A stretch of 64,000 bases of DNA from Neptunomonas phycophila (GTDB lineage: Bacteria; Pseudomonadota; Gammaproteobacteria; Pseudomonadales; Balneatricaceae). The notes beneath the pieces are model-generated. The model did no database searches. It was not told the origin of the DNA and was given only the letters and a program-made list of their open reading frames with translations. The translations under genes were made by a program, and so were the position numbers. This document shows, piece by piece, positions 34,971-44,156 of the stretch (positions are counted from its first letter, which is position 1; each line of letters opens with the position of its first letter). The stretch spans positions 2,480,001-2,544,000 of the forward strand of contig NZ_MRCI01000001.1 of NCBI RefSeq assembly GCF_001922575.1, read 5' to 3'.

Positions 34971-36008
34971 ATGTTATTGCCCTTTAAACGAAACGCTACA
35001 TTGACCTCTGTTGCTTTAGCAAGCAGCCTATTATTAACAGCCTGCGGTGGAGGCGGTGGTGGGGGTAGCTCATCAAGTAGCAGCAGCACAGATACACCCG
35101 ATGTACCGGAATCTGGGTATCGCGTCAGCCAAGTCCAATTAGATTACGACAATAATGGTACGCCCGACGCAACCGTTGCCATTACCTATGACAGCAACGG
35201 ATCCATTGAGTCCGAAAACTACACCTACACCGATGATGGCACTCCCGATTTATTCCGCTTTTATAACAGCGCCGGCGACAGTTCAGAAGCCTACAGCTAC
35301 GAACACCTAGCGACAGGCCAGCTCAGCAATCTACACATTGAAAGCGGTTCACGACAGTCCTTTAGTCAGTACACTTATAATTCGTCTAACCAACTGAGTA
35401 CTGTGACAGAAACCATTACTAACGGCACTAGTGTCTCCGAAAAGCGAACCACCTTTACTTACAGCGGTGGTCGCTTAACCGGCTATAACACCGTCAATAC
35501 AGTGGATTCTAGCCCTATTTCGCGTGGTCAATTTTCCTATGATGGCGATGGCCGCATAGAAACTCAAACACAGGAAACTTGGCAAGCGGCTAGCTCTACT
35601 TGGTCAACCCTAACCTACACAACATCATGGACAGATGAAGGCTATATAGAAGAAGTGGCTGTTGATACTAATGACGATGGAAACGCGGACATTACCTTAG
35701 CCTACACCTATGGAAGCGGCGGCGAAGTTCTAAGCCGTGTGCGTACCGACTTTACCAACGATACTCAAGACTCGACCGTCACTTACCGATATTCGAGCAA
35801 CAATATCCGCAACGGAGAAGATTGGGACCTAGGGTCCGACGGCTCAATCGACGCCACGCTTTCAATCACGGTTGCCAGTGAAGCCTGCCAATATTCGTAT
35901 GGTTGGAATGCAGGCGCTACGGCTAATTTTGGCTACGAAGAAACAACCGATTACACACCAGGCTCAGGTGCATACCGTATTCGAGCTTGTATCACTCCCG
36001 GCGAGTAA
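34971..36008 (+). CDS. outer-membrane or secreted lipoprotein with YD-like repeats
   Basis: A 345-residue lipoprotein. The ATG (MLLPFKRN) follows AAGGAG by eight bases; an in-frame ATG 22 codons earlier is rejected. The lipobox is LLLTAC with C25 as the lipidated residue. A Gly run and a Ser run follow as a flexible linker. The rest is rich in Tyr, Thr, Ser and Asp, with repeated units such as VAITYDSNGSI, FTYSGGRLTGY and FSYDGDGRIETQ resembling YD/RHS-type beta repeats. Short Asp-rich loops (DTNDDGNAD) could bind calcium. Function unknown; monocistronic. The 279-base gap before it holds no gene. Confidence 0.8.
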   Translation: MLLPFKRNATLTSVALASSLLLTACGGGGGGGSSSSSSSTDTPDVPESGYRVSQVQLDYDNNGTPDATVAITYDSNGSIESENYTYTDDGTPDLFRFYNSAGDSSEAYSYEHLATGQLSNLHIESGSRQSFSQYTYNSSNQLSTVTETITNGTSVSEKRTTFTYSGGRLTGYNTVNTVDSSPISRGQFSYDGDGRIETQTQETWQAASSTWSTLTYTTSWTDEGYIEEVAVDTNDDGNADITLAYTYGSGGEVLSRVRTDFTNDTQDSTVTYRYSSNNIRNGEDWDLGSDGSIDATLSITVASEACQYSYGWNAGATANFGYEETTDYTPGSGAYRIRACITPGE

Positions 36009-36027
36009 TCAACGCGCGTTATACTAA

Positions 36028-36057
36028 GAGAGTGTTTTACTCATCAGTAGCACTCTC
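36028..36057 (+). terminator. hairpin after the lipoprotein gene
   Basis: GAGAGTG (36028-36034) and CACTCTC (36051-36057) form a 7-bp stem, and TACT/AGTA within the loop can pair further. No T run follows, so it may be a weak terminator or an mRNA-stabilising end. Confidence 0.45.
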
Positions 36058-36285
36058 ACATCACAGTACGTCCTCTTTCTTCTTTGCTACCTCCTCCTTC
36101 CTACCTCCTATTTCTTAATCGTTCACACTGCATGTTTAAAAGAACAACAAAAAAAACAAAGTCAAGTTGATTTTATCAACAGGTAGCATGCGTACTATCA
36201 ACTTAATTGCATTACCTTTTTTCTTTACCATTGGATGGTTTGCCAAAGTACTAAGGCCCCATAATAAAAAGAGGTATGGATAAAC

Positions 36286-37071
36286 ATGAAACCATCACAC
36301 ACCAGACGCATCGTTGATCTGTCTGTTACCTTAGATAATAACCCTTATACCGACCCCCCTCCGTTACTTCCAAAGATCGATTATGTAGACCACCAAGAAG
36401 GCTGGCCAGAGATGGCCAACATGTTCCCGGGCCTTAAAAAAGAAGACATGCCAGGTGATGAAGCATGGGCCGTTGAAAAGATGGTCATGAGTGCTCATAA
36501 CGGCACGCACATGGACGCGCCGTGGCATTACGCTTCTACAACCGATGGCGGTAAACCTGCCTACGGCATTGATCAGTTACCTCTAGACTGGTGCTTACAG
36601 CCGGGCGTCAAACTCGACTTTCGCCACTTCCCCGATGGACATATTATTACGGCGGAGCAAGTCGAGGCGGAGCTAAAGCGCATTAATCACGATTTACAGC
36701 CATTAGATATCGTATTGGTGAATACGCGTGCTGGCGCCATTTACGGCGAGCCTGGTTATTTAGAAGCAGGGGTTGGCATGGGCCGAGAAGCGACGTTGTA
36801 TCTATTAGAACGTGGTGTGCGAGTTGTGGGAACAGACGCTTGGAGTTGGGATGCCCCCTTCAAATACACACGTGAGAAGTTTGCTGAATCGGGTGACGCG
36901 TCCATCATCTGGGAAGGCCACAAAGCTGGTAGAGATATAGGTTATGGCCAAATGGAAAAGCTCTCTAACCTAGAAAGTTTACCGGCTAACGGCTTTATGG
37001 TCTCGTGCTTCCCCTACAAGATTAAAAATGGATCTGCGGGTTTTATCCGTGCCGTAGCTATATTTGATTAA
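36286..37071 (+). CDS. cyclase-family metal-dependent hydrolase (kynurenine formamidase/isatin hydrolase type)
   Basis: A 261-residue cyclase-family enzyme. The metal-binding signature is SAHNGTHMDAPWHY, followed by LDFRHFPDGHIIT and VVGTDAWSWDAP. Relatives hydrolyse amide or lactam bonds (N-formylkynurenine, isatin). It stands just before the aromatic cluster, separated by a bidirectional terminator. It could open a ring-derived lactam or amide in that pathway, or be independent. The ATG is preceded by AGAGG. Confidence 0.86.
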   Translation: MKPSHTRRIVDLSVTLDNNPYTDPPPLLPKIDYVDHQEGWPEMANMFPGLKKEDMPGDEAWAVEKMVMSAHNGTHMDAPWHYASTTDGGKPAYGIDQLPLDWCLQPGVKLDFRHFPDGHIITAEQVEAELKRINHDLQPLDIVLVNTRAGAIYGEPGYLEAGVGMGREATLYLLERGVRVVGTDAWSWDAPFKYTREKFAESGDASIIWEGHKAGRDIGYGQMEKLSNLESLPANGFMVSCFPYKIKNGSAGFIRAVAIFD

Positions 37072-37075
37072 ACAA

Positions 37076-37109
37076 AAAAAAGAATGCTCGTTATTGAGCA
37101 TTCTTTTTA
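37076..37109. terminator. bidirectional rho-independent terminator
   Basis: AGAATGCTC (37081-37089) and GAGCATTCT (37096-37104) form a perfect 9-bp stem around GTTATT. A tract of A lies on the left and a tract of T on the right, so it can work for both the cyclase gene and the convergent FAH gene. Confidence 0.9.
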
Positions 37110-37197
37110 GTCACTTTCTTGAATCTACGTCTGCGCTCTTATGTGTACAGCCTTATAATCAGGACGATTTTCTATCGCCCTGCCCCTATAAAAAGCC

Positions 37198-38277
37198 TTA
37201 CCACTCAGTTTTAAAAGCACCATAAGTAGGCGTACGCCCATTCGTTTCTTCTTTAACTATGTTATTGCGTTGGCGACCTAAGTAAGTAATTGAGCTTTCC
37301 ATCACATCGCCTTCTTTGAGCCAAAGCCCACCCAAGGTGGCTGCATTGCCCGGAGGCGAGCCCATAATTAATAAATCCCCTGGCAATAACTTAAGGCGCT
37401 CCGAAGCGTGAGATAACACTTGTTCAGGCGAAAAAATCATATCTTCTACTGGCCAATCCTGACGTTTCTCACCATTTACGTTTAAGCGTATTTGCATTTT
37501 ATGACGATCAACAAACTCTTTAGGCACAGCAAAAGGACCAAAAGGTTTAAAATTGGGCTGGAATTTACTTACCCAATCAAAGTTAAACTTAATATCAGCT
37601 CGTTTAAATTCATCTACGGTGCCAATATCATTCACCATCACGTACGCTGCAATAAGATCATCAGCATCTTCAGGTCTTACATAACGCTCAGTTTTACCAA
37701 TGATGATGCCTAATTCCAGCTCCCAATCTGGCTGCTCGCCAATCAGTGGTAAAGCCACGTCATCATTTGGCCCACACAGGGCAGAGTGCATGCCAATAAA
37801 AAAGAATGGCATACCTTCACGGCCACGACGATCCACTTCTTCATAGTTACGCTTAAAGAAAGCTTCGTCGTCTTCACCCGGTAGGCGTTTATCTTGGTTG
37901 AATTTGTTAAACGTCATCATTTCAGCAACGTGCTGACGATAATTAGACGCCGCGCAAATCATATTGGGATGTGCAAGCACAGGTAAGATCATTAACTGTT
38001 CAAAAGATTTTGCAGGACGATCAGGTTTGGCGGCAACGGCTTTCATCCACTCTAATGCTCGATCCCAATCGTTAAAAATAGCGTGGGTATCTACGTAACG
38101 GTCTGACAAGTCTAGTACATCACCGTTAGGCAATACCAAACCAGGGAAAGGCTCCTTACCTGCTTCTTGATAGGTACCTATTCCAAAAGTGCCTTCTACT
38201 AAACCGGTCGCCGGATTGATATTTTCCGGCTCTACTGCTGGCTCAACTAAATGCGCCATAAAATCATGTGAGCTCAT
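37198..38277 (-). CDS. fumarylacetoacetate hydrolase-family enzyme
   Basis: A 359-residue FAH-fold protein. The metal site is visible in DWELELGIIIGKTE, with VMVNDIGTVDEF after it, and SPEQVLSHASERLKLLPGDL and LIMGSPPGNAATLGG toward the C-terminus. Such enzymes hydrolyse 1,3-diketo acids or hydrate/decarboxylate meta-cleavage products. It is the last gene of a minus-strand unit (amidohydrolase, dioxygenase, FAH) and lies 45 bases after the dioxygenase. A role on the ring-cleavage product is inferred. Confidence 0.88.
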   Translation of the reverse strand: MSSHDFMAHLVEPAVEPENINPATGLVEGTFGIGTYQEAGKEPFPGLVLPNGDVLDLSDRYVDTHAIFNDWDRALEWMKAVAAKPDRPAKSFEQLMILPVLAHPNMICAASNYRQHVAEMMTFNKFNQDKRLPGEDDEAFFKRNYEEVDRRGREGMPFFFIGMHSALCGPNDDVALPLIGEQPDWELELGIIIGKTERYVRPEDADDLIAAYVMVNDIGTVDEFKRADIKFNFDWVSKFQPNFKPFGPFAVPKEFVDRHKMQIRLNVNGEKRQDWPVEDMIFSPEQVLSHASERLKLLPGDLLIMGSPPGNAATLGGLWLKEGDVMESSITYLGRQRNNIVKEETNGRTPTYGAFKTEW

Positions 38278-38322
38278 AAGCTATATTCCTATCAATTATC
38301 TATGCCAAGTTGGATGGAGTGT

Positions 38323-39261
38323 TTATGCGAAATAACGATCCGGAGGATCAGAACTCCACACATCCATCTCAACTTCAGCAATATTGTGTACACGCGAGCC
38401 ATCACTAGCTTTTAACAAATCGGTATCGGAAAAGGTTTCGAAGCGATTACGGTTAGGGTCACGCCACACATCAAAAATATGACTACCGTGCGGATGACGC
38501 CCAACTCCCCACACCAACTCATAATCTTTTGATTCCAAATAACGATGAGTCATGAACTGCGCTTCAAAGTCTTGCGCTTCAAAACTAATGTGGTGGCAAG
38601 CCGTCTCGCCTGTTTGACTTTGCATAAGCGCAATCACATGATGATCAACGAGTTCCTCTCCACGGTCGAGGCGGCAAAAACCAACAATTTGAGCTTGCGG
38701 CTGACCTGGGATGTGGTAAACATCACTTGGGATAAGGCCTAACACATCTTTGTAAAAAGGCAGTGTTTCAACAAAACTTGGAATAAATAAGCCTACGTGT
38801 CCAAGACGAAATAGCTTGGCCGGTCCCATTGGACGTTTCGGCTCAAAGCGGCCTTCTCGGGTATATTGACCGGGAGCATTCATTTCTAAATGCTTGTAAG
38901 CTTCTTCTTTATTGACGCGCTCTACACCAAAAACCAAATCAATCTTAAAGCCATTGGGATCAGTTAACGTGACAGCCAACCCGCCGCCGGGCGTAGTTAA
39001 TTCGCGAACAGGTGTGGCGCCATGTTTAGTGACGGCAATGTCGAGATCCTCTTTGGACTCAACTTCAAACGCTAACCCTAAAAACTTTGGCTCATGTGCT
39101 TTTTCGGCAATGTAGGCATATGCATCGCCTCCGCCAGTTCGCATAATTAATCGGTCTTCTGTTTTCTCTACCGTCAGCAAACCAAAGTCTTGTGCAAATG
39201 ACTCGGTTTGGTCTAAGTCTGGTACTTGAAACGTAACATGGTGAGGGCTTTTAAGTCGCAT
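38323..39261 (-). CDS. extradiol ring-cleavage dioxygenase (VOC, two-domain)
   Basis: A 312-residue two-module VOC protein. The N-terminal module (SPHHVTFQVPDLDQTESF) is the degenerate half. The C-terminal module has the Fe(II) triad: His in LGHVGLFIPSF, His in CHHISFEAQDF and Glu in NRFETFSD. Type I extradiol enzymes cleave catechols next to one hydroxyl. The acid-base histidine region DHHVIAL is also present. It is in the same unit as an FAH hydrolase and an amidohydrolase. The substrate cannot be deduced. Confidence 0.9.
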   Translation of the reverse strand: MRLKSPHHVTFQVPDLDQTESFAQDFGLLTVEKTEDRLIMRTGGGDAYAYIAEKAHEPKFLGLAFEVESKEDLDIAVTKHGATPVRELTTPGGGLAVTLTDPNGFKIDLVFGVERVNKEEAYKHLEMNAPGQYTREGRFEPKRPMGPAKLFRLGHVGLFIPSFVETLPFYKDVLGLIPSDVYHIPGQPQAQIVGFCRLDRGEELVDHHVIALMQSQTGETACHHISFEAQDFEAQFMTHRYLESKDYELVWGVGRHPHGSHIFDVWRDPNRNRFETFSDTDLLKASDGSRVHNIAEVEMDVWSSDPPDRYFA

Positions 39262-39462
39262 ACGGAGCTTTCTCCTTAACGTTTATTATTATGTTCGCTT
39301 TATTAAAAATTGCATAGACGCGCCTATTAGGGCGTTCATTGATTGAATTTCAAAATACGATAGGCCTTTAATCTATCAGCGTCTAATGAAATAAAATCCA
39401 TTTATGTATAAGTGATACTTATAGGTAAGAGATAACACCCGTGCTCTTGTGCCGTCTTTGCA

Positions 39463-40512
39463 CTACAACTTCACCTCAATCCCCAAGAGTTCTGCGGCAT
39501 TCAAGCCCATGACCTTAGCTTTATCCGCTTCATCGAGCTGGTCATGAAAGGCCACGGGGTCAGGCTCTGCCATATCAAATGGGTAATCACTTCCTAAGCA
39601 CAGACGATCAGATCCGTGTGTGCGCACCAATGAGGCTAGCTGCTCTTTATCAAACACTAACGTATCAAACCAAAGTTTGCGTAAATAACTGGAAGGAAGG
39701 TGCTGGCAGTGTTCACTACAGTCAGCCCGCGCACGCCACCCATGATCCATACGCCCCCAATAGCCGGGGATATAACCGCCGCCATGGGCAACACAAATTT
39801 TTAGGCCGGGATATCGATCAAGAACGCCTCCAAATATTAAATGACTAACGGCGAGTGTGGATTCAAGCGGGTTACCGATAAGATTATTGAAGTAATACTC
39901 TTTCATGCGGTGCGCGTGCGTAAAGCCTAGCGGGTGTATAAACAGCAAAATACCCAGCGCTTCTGCTTCAGCAAAAAAAGGCTGAAGCACTTCATCATGC
40001 AAGTCTTTACCATTTACATTCGTGCTTATTTCGATCCCACGTAAGTTAAGCTCACTTGCACACCGGCGCATTTCAGTAATAGCCAAGTCGATGTCTTGCA
40101 TAGGAACCGTGCCCATACCAACAAACCGCTCCGGGTTAGAGGCAACCGCATCTGCGATACCGTTGTTGATAGTTTGAGAAGCAGCTAAACCCGTTTCAGG
40201 ATCGGTGTAATAGAAATATTGCCCAGGATTAGGCGATATAACTTGAACATCAATACCAAGCTTATCCATATCCTTAAGGCGTAAATTAATATTATTTAAT
40301 GTGGCACCAATTTCACAAAATTGCGCACGGTTAACTTCATTGGATTTATCATTCGAAAATTCATGAATACCCGGTGGTGGGCCGGGGTATTTTTCTTGAA
40401 CAATTTTATCTGCCGCAGGAACATTGAGGTGGCAATGAATATCAACCACCAAATGCTTTCCCTTCTGGTTTACTTGTATAAGATTCTTATTGGTACAACA
40501 ATTAATACCCAT
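39463..40512 (-). CDS. amidohydrolase 2 family (ACMSD/decarboxylase type)
   Basis: A 349-residue TIM-barrel metal enzyme. The HxH motif is VDIHCHLN; other ligands lie in FIHPLGFTH, VAHGGGYIPGYWGR and CLGSDYPFDMAEPD. Relatives decarboxylate aminocarboxymuconate semialdehyde, gamma-resorcylate or 4-oxalomesaconate-type acids. The N-terminal 20 residues (MGINCCTNKNL...) look like an extension, and a later start near LVVDIHCH is possible. It is divergent from a LysR gene with 143 bases between, and leads the amidohydrolase-dioxygenase-FAH unit (201-base gap to the dioxygenase; nothing seen in it). Confidence 0.88.
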   Translation of the reverse strand: MGINCCTNKNLIQVNQKGKHLVVDIHCHLNVPAADKIVQEKYPGPPPGIHEFSNDKSNEVNRAQFCEIGATLNNINLRLKDMDKLGIDVQVISPNPGQYFYYTDPETGLAASQTINNGIADAVASNPERFVGMGTVPMQDIDLAITEMRRCASELNLRGIEISTNVNGKDLHDEVLQPFFAEAEALGILLFIHPLGFTHAHRMKEYYFNNLIGNPLESTLAVSHLIFGGVLDRYPGLKICVAHGGGYIPGYWGRMDHGWRARADCSEHCQHLPSSYLRKLWFDTLVFDKEQLASLVRTHGSDRLCLGSDYPFDMAEPDPVAFHDQLDEADKAKVMGLNAAELLGIEVKL

Positions 40513-40655
40513 GCGTTAAACCTATTTATAATAATTATTAGTCATTCAACTAATTTCCCACTTAGGTTTGCAGACGTCCAATCAGAATTAACCTTGTAAT
40601 CAATAAGTGTGGCTGATAGCTTGGCTAAAATAATTCAACAAGTTACTTATGCTAT

Positions 40656-41564
40656 ATGAGATTCGACGGCTTAGATTTAAACTTATTAGTTGCCTTAGAG
40701 GCTTTAATTGAAGAGCGGCATGTTTCAGCAGCGGCGAGGCGCATTCATCTCAGCCAACCAGCCGTTACTGGTGCGCTAAAAAGACTCCGCGAATATTTCG
40801 AAGACGAACTTTTGGTGCAACGCGGTCGTCGAATGTTCCTTACCCCTAAAGCCGAGGCGCTCGCAGAGCCTGTGCGCAAAGCTTTACTACATATTCGTGG
40901 CGAGATCACGCGTGCAGGAAGCTTTGATCCAGCTACGACTGCTCGCCATTTTGTAATCGCCGCGTCTGACTATGCCTACACAACACTCTTGGCTGATGTA
41001 ATTGTGAAAGCGGCAACACTCGCTCCTGCTGTTACTTTCGAAATTATCCCACCTAGCGAGCAAGCCAATGAGCGCTTTGATCGCGCTGAAATAGACCTGC
41101 TTTTAACCGTTGATAAGCTTGCTTTACCCGACCATACCTTTGTGGAGTTATGGCGCGATGACGAAGTCATTATCAGCTGGAAAGGGGCGGGGTTTACCAA
41201 GATAGACAAAGAAACTTTTTTATCATGTGGACATGCCATTGCCACCTTTGGCCCAGAGCGCAGACCCTCTGTTGCTGATTATTATATCGATAAAAGCGGT
41301 TGGAAACGTCGAGTAGAAGTTCAGCTCTTAGAGTTTGGAGGTCTCTGCCAAGTCATTGTAGGAACCCAAAGACTCGCTACCATGCATAGACGTTATGCGC
41401 ACCACTTTGCCAAGCTATACCCTATTCAGTTACACGAAACGTGGGAGCCATTCCCAGACTTAGTGGAAGGCGTGCAATGGCATACCGTTAGAGACTCAGA
41501 CCCTGGACTTCAATGGTTAACCGAACAATTACAGCTGGCTGCAAAAGAACTACCACCGCACTAG
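40656..41564 (+). CDS. LysR-family regulator, NahR/NodD-like
   Basis: A 302-residue LysR protein that begins MRFDGLDLNLLVALEALIEE, characteristic of the NahR/NodD branch. HTH: HVSAAARRIHLSQPAVTGAL. NahR-type proteins are activated by aromatic acids. It is divergent from the amidohydrolase unit and convergent with a second LysR gene. It probably activates the minus-strand unit. Confidence 0.9.
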   Translation: MRFDGLDLNLLVALEALIEERHVSAAARRIHLSQPAVTGALKRLREYFEDELLVQRGRRMFLTPKAEALAEPVRKALLHIRGEITRAGSFDPATTARHFVIAASDYAYTTLLADVIVKAATLAPAVTFEIIPPSEQANERFDRAEIDLLLTVDKLALPDHTFVELWRDDEVIISWKGAGFTKIDKETFLSCGHAIATFGPERRPSVADYYIDKSGWKRRVEVQLLEFGGLCQVIVGTQRLATMHRRYAHHFAKLYPIQLHETWEPFPDLVEGVQWHTVRDSDPGLQWLTEQLQLAAKELPPH

Positions 41565-41638
41565 TATTGCCGCAACACTTACCGAAACCAACCGGTATTG
41601 TACTGGATGTCAATTTACAAAAATGGGTTATCCGAGCG

Positions 41639-42538
41639 TTAAATAGTCAAAGCGACATCGGCAATTAATGCTCGCAGCCAACGTAGGCCTTCATCATTTT
41701 CTCGGTCCCTATGGTATTGCATTGTTTGAGTTAATAGAGGGATTTCCATCGGCGGCTCAAGCACCCTAATTGGCATCGACTGGCTAACAATATCGGCTAA
41801 CCGGCTATGAACTGTGGCAATACGCTGGGTGCCAATAATCAACATAGGCGGCGCCAACAGGTTTGATGTAGTGATTTCAACTCGCCTACTGACCCCGTAG
41901 TTTCCCATAAACCAACCATCAAATGCTGGAGCATGATTTTTACCGTAATTTACCGCTACGTGGCCAGCAGATTGGTAGTCTTCAAAGGTCAGTTTATCTG
42001 TGATTGTTGTATTACCTTCCCAACAAATACATTTATAACCTTCTTGATAAATTTCGTCGTATGGGTGGCCTTTCGTCACGAACTGCCTAGGAATAAACAT
42101 CAGATCAATATCCCCTTTATCCAATAAATCTTCGTTACCCGTGGTAAGGATTTCTAATCGAAGGTGCGGGGACTCCTGAGCCAATCGACTAACAACACTT
42201 GGCATGAGCACCATTGTGGTTAGCTCAGATGCGATCACTCTGTAGCAACGATCATCAGTTTTAGGGTCAAATTGAGGCTTATTAATAATGGTATTTTCCA
42301 TATCAATAAGAATACGTCGTACAGACTTAGATAAAGACTCTGCTAAAGGTGTAGGAACAAGATCACGCCCCACAAGCACAAAGAGCTCATCATTAAAATA
42401 TTGACGTAAGCGTGAGACCGCCGAGCTCATACCCGACTGGCTTAAATGAATACGCTCACCCGCTCGCGTGATATTTCGCTCACTTATCAACGCATCTAAT
42501 GCAACCAACAAGTTTAAGTCCAGGCCTTTAAATCGCAT
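41639..42538 (-). CDS. LysR-family regulator, NahR/NodD-like
   Basis: A 299-residue paralogue of the neighbouring regulator, beginning MRFKGLDLNLLVALDALISE with HTH NITRAGERIHLSQSGMSSAV. I chose the ATG two codons inside the longest frame because it matches the paralogues. It is divergent from the Rieske oxygenase gene, with a 390-base region containing palindromes, so it is the likely activator of the oxygenase genes. Effector unknown. Confidence 0.9.
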   Translation of the reverse strand: MRFKGLDLNLLVALDALISERNITRAGERIHLSQSGMSSAVSRLRQYFNDELFVLVGRDLVPTPLAESLSKSVRRILIDMENTIINKPQFDPKTDDRCYRVIASELTTMVLMPSVVSRLAQESPHLRLEILTTGNEDLLDKGDIDLMFIPRQFVTKGHPYDEIYQEGYKCICWEGNTTITDKLTFEDYQSAGHVAVNYGKNHAPAFDGWFMGNYGVSRRVEITTSNLLAPPMLIIGTQRIATVHSRLADIVSQSMPIRVLEPPMEIPLLTQTMQYHRDRENDEGLRWLRALIADVALTI

Positions 42539-42544
42539 AACCAA

Positions 42545-42928
42545 CCCGCCATTATTTTTATAGTTATTTATCGTATTAAGTAATCTATTTTAGAGATTCA
42601 AATCATCAATTAATAGATCTTAATTTTACACTGTAGCCCCGCGGCCCATTAAAAATGGAAAGTCCAGCCATCTTTATAGCATCTATTTTAACGATACCTA
42701 CCAACGCTGCTAAGGATTGGTGCCTAGCAAATTGCATTGTTATATTGCAGTGATGGCATGTGATTTAGCTAATTGCTGATAGATCAGCGTGTGGCGATGT
42801 AATCATTACACTCCTCAACGCTTATCTCTCAACCTTTAGCCAAAAAAGACAAGAAAACTGTACTTGTGAAGCTTGTGCACCAGAAGTACAGCAACAACGA
42901 CAAAAAAAATAAAAGGAAAAGTATAATC
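42545..42928. promoter_or_regulatory. divergent control region of the Rieske oxygenase and LysR genes
   Basis: No gene. Two symmetric sites stand out: GCTGATAGATCAGC (42775-42788) and the near-perfect palindrome TGTAATCATTACA (42798-42810), 23 bases apart centre to centre and about 120 bases upstream of the oxygenase ATG. Their spacing fits the recognition and activation half-sites of a LysR tetramer, though neither is the simple T-N11-A. Binding is inferred. Confidence 0.5.
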
Positions 42929-43993
42929 ATGTATCCATTTAATTTTAAAAGCTCCATCGTGCGTAATCGTTGGTATATGGCCGCCTTCTCTGACGAGATC
43001 ACACGTGAACCAATGGAACGAACCCTGTTAAATAAACCTGTGGTCATGTATCGGAAAGAAAATGGGGATCCCGTAGCAATGTATGGCTTATGCCCTCACC
43101 GTTACTTACCTCTAGTACAGGGCCGTGTAGAGGGTGATTCAATCGTATGTGGCTATCACGGTTTCAAATTTGCCGACAACGGCGACTGCATCGACATTCC
43201 ATCTCAAGACAAGGTGACCGGTAAAATTTGTCAGCCTGTTTACAAATTAGTAGAGCGCGGGCCTATCTGCTGGATTTGGATGGGAGATGACGATAAATGT
43301 GACTTAGATTTAATCCCGCCTTATGAAGATTTTGGCTTAGACCAACCCGGCTGGGACTTCCATTCGCCCAACTATTTTCACTTAGAAGGTAGATCACAGC
43401 TTTTAGTCGATAACTTAATGGATCTCACCCATTTACCTTACGTGCATCATCACATTGATGGTAAAGACGCGATGGCTAAAATTCCTTTGGTCACTGAAGA
43501 ACATGAAAAAAGTTACCGCGTTTTACGCAATGGTAAAGCCCCCTGGAACGACTACTTCAAGATGGTATTTGGGCCAAAAGCAGAATTTGAAGGGCTGTGC
43601 GATTTTCAAATTAGAAGCGATTTTTACGGTCCCGAATTTATTTCTACCAGCCTTCCGATTATAACCGCCATTCCAGGACGAGATGACGTACCTAAAGAGC
43701 TAGGCACGTTAATGATTCTCCATGGAATAACACCAGAAACAGAAACAACGACACATTACTTTGGATTTTCTACCCGTAATTTCAGACTTTCTGATGAGGC
43801 ACTTGATAACTTCCAACTGGCGGCCGATAAAAAAATCCGAGGCCAAGATGTAGTCGCCATCAACGCAGTTGAAGAAAGACTTGAGTTTGCTGTGCAGCAA
43901 CAAAGAGAGTTATTAGTGGCAGCGGACAAACCCGCTGTGCAGGTCCGCAGAAGAGTTGAAGCAATGCTCTCTGCAGAGAACCCGACACAATAA
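42929..43993 (+). CDS. Rieske non-heme iron oxygenase, VanA-like O-demethylase
   Basis: A 354-residue oxygenase component. The Rieske site is C55-H57 (CPHRYLP) and C74-H77 (CGYHGF); the mononuclear iron site is D165/H168/H173 in NLMDLTHLPYVHH. Layout and length match vanillate O-demethylase and related phenoxy/aryl-ether demethylases. The ATG giving MYPFNFKSS follows AAGGAAAA; a longer in-frame start lacks family similarity. The partner reductase is the next gene. It probably removes O- or N-methyl groups from an aromatic; the substrate is unknown. Confidence 0.92.
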   Translation: MYPFNFKSSIVRNRWYMAAFSDEITREPMERTLLNKPVVMYRKENGDPVAMYGLCPHRYLPLVQGRVEGDSIVCGYHGFKFADNGDCIDIPSQDKVTGKICQPVYKLVERGPICWIWMGDDDKCDLDLIPPYEDFGLDQPGWDFHSPNYFHLEGRSQLLVDNLMDLTHLPYVHHHIDGKDAMAKIPLVTEEHEKSYRVLRNGKAPWNDYFKMVFGPKAEFEGLCDFQIRSDFYGPEFISTSLPIITAIPGRDDVPKELGTLMILHGITPETETTTHYFGFSTRNFRLSDEALDNFQLAADKKIRGQDVVAINAVEERLEFAVQQQRELLVAADKPAVQVRRRVEAMLSAENPTQ

Positions 43994-44025
43994 AGTACCA
44001 GTACACTTTCTGTAACGAATAACAC

Positions 44026-44058
44026 ATCGGTTAGCTAGCCCTTAGAGGCTGGTTAACC
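44026..44058 (+). other. intercistronic hairpin between oxygenase and reductase genes
   Basis: CGGTTA near 44026 and TAACCG near 44053 pair, with further AGCC/GGCT pairing around CTTAGA. No T run follows. It could set a different mRNA level for reductase than for oxygenase. Confidence 0.4.
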
Positions 44059-44156
44059 GTTGCTGCACTTTATGTATCCTTTTTTACCTGTGTACTCTTT
44101 TTTACGTTGCCTTAACGCGGTTTAAGACAACAAGAGAAAGAAAGGAATCCATTATT

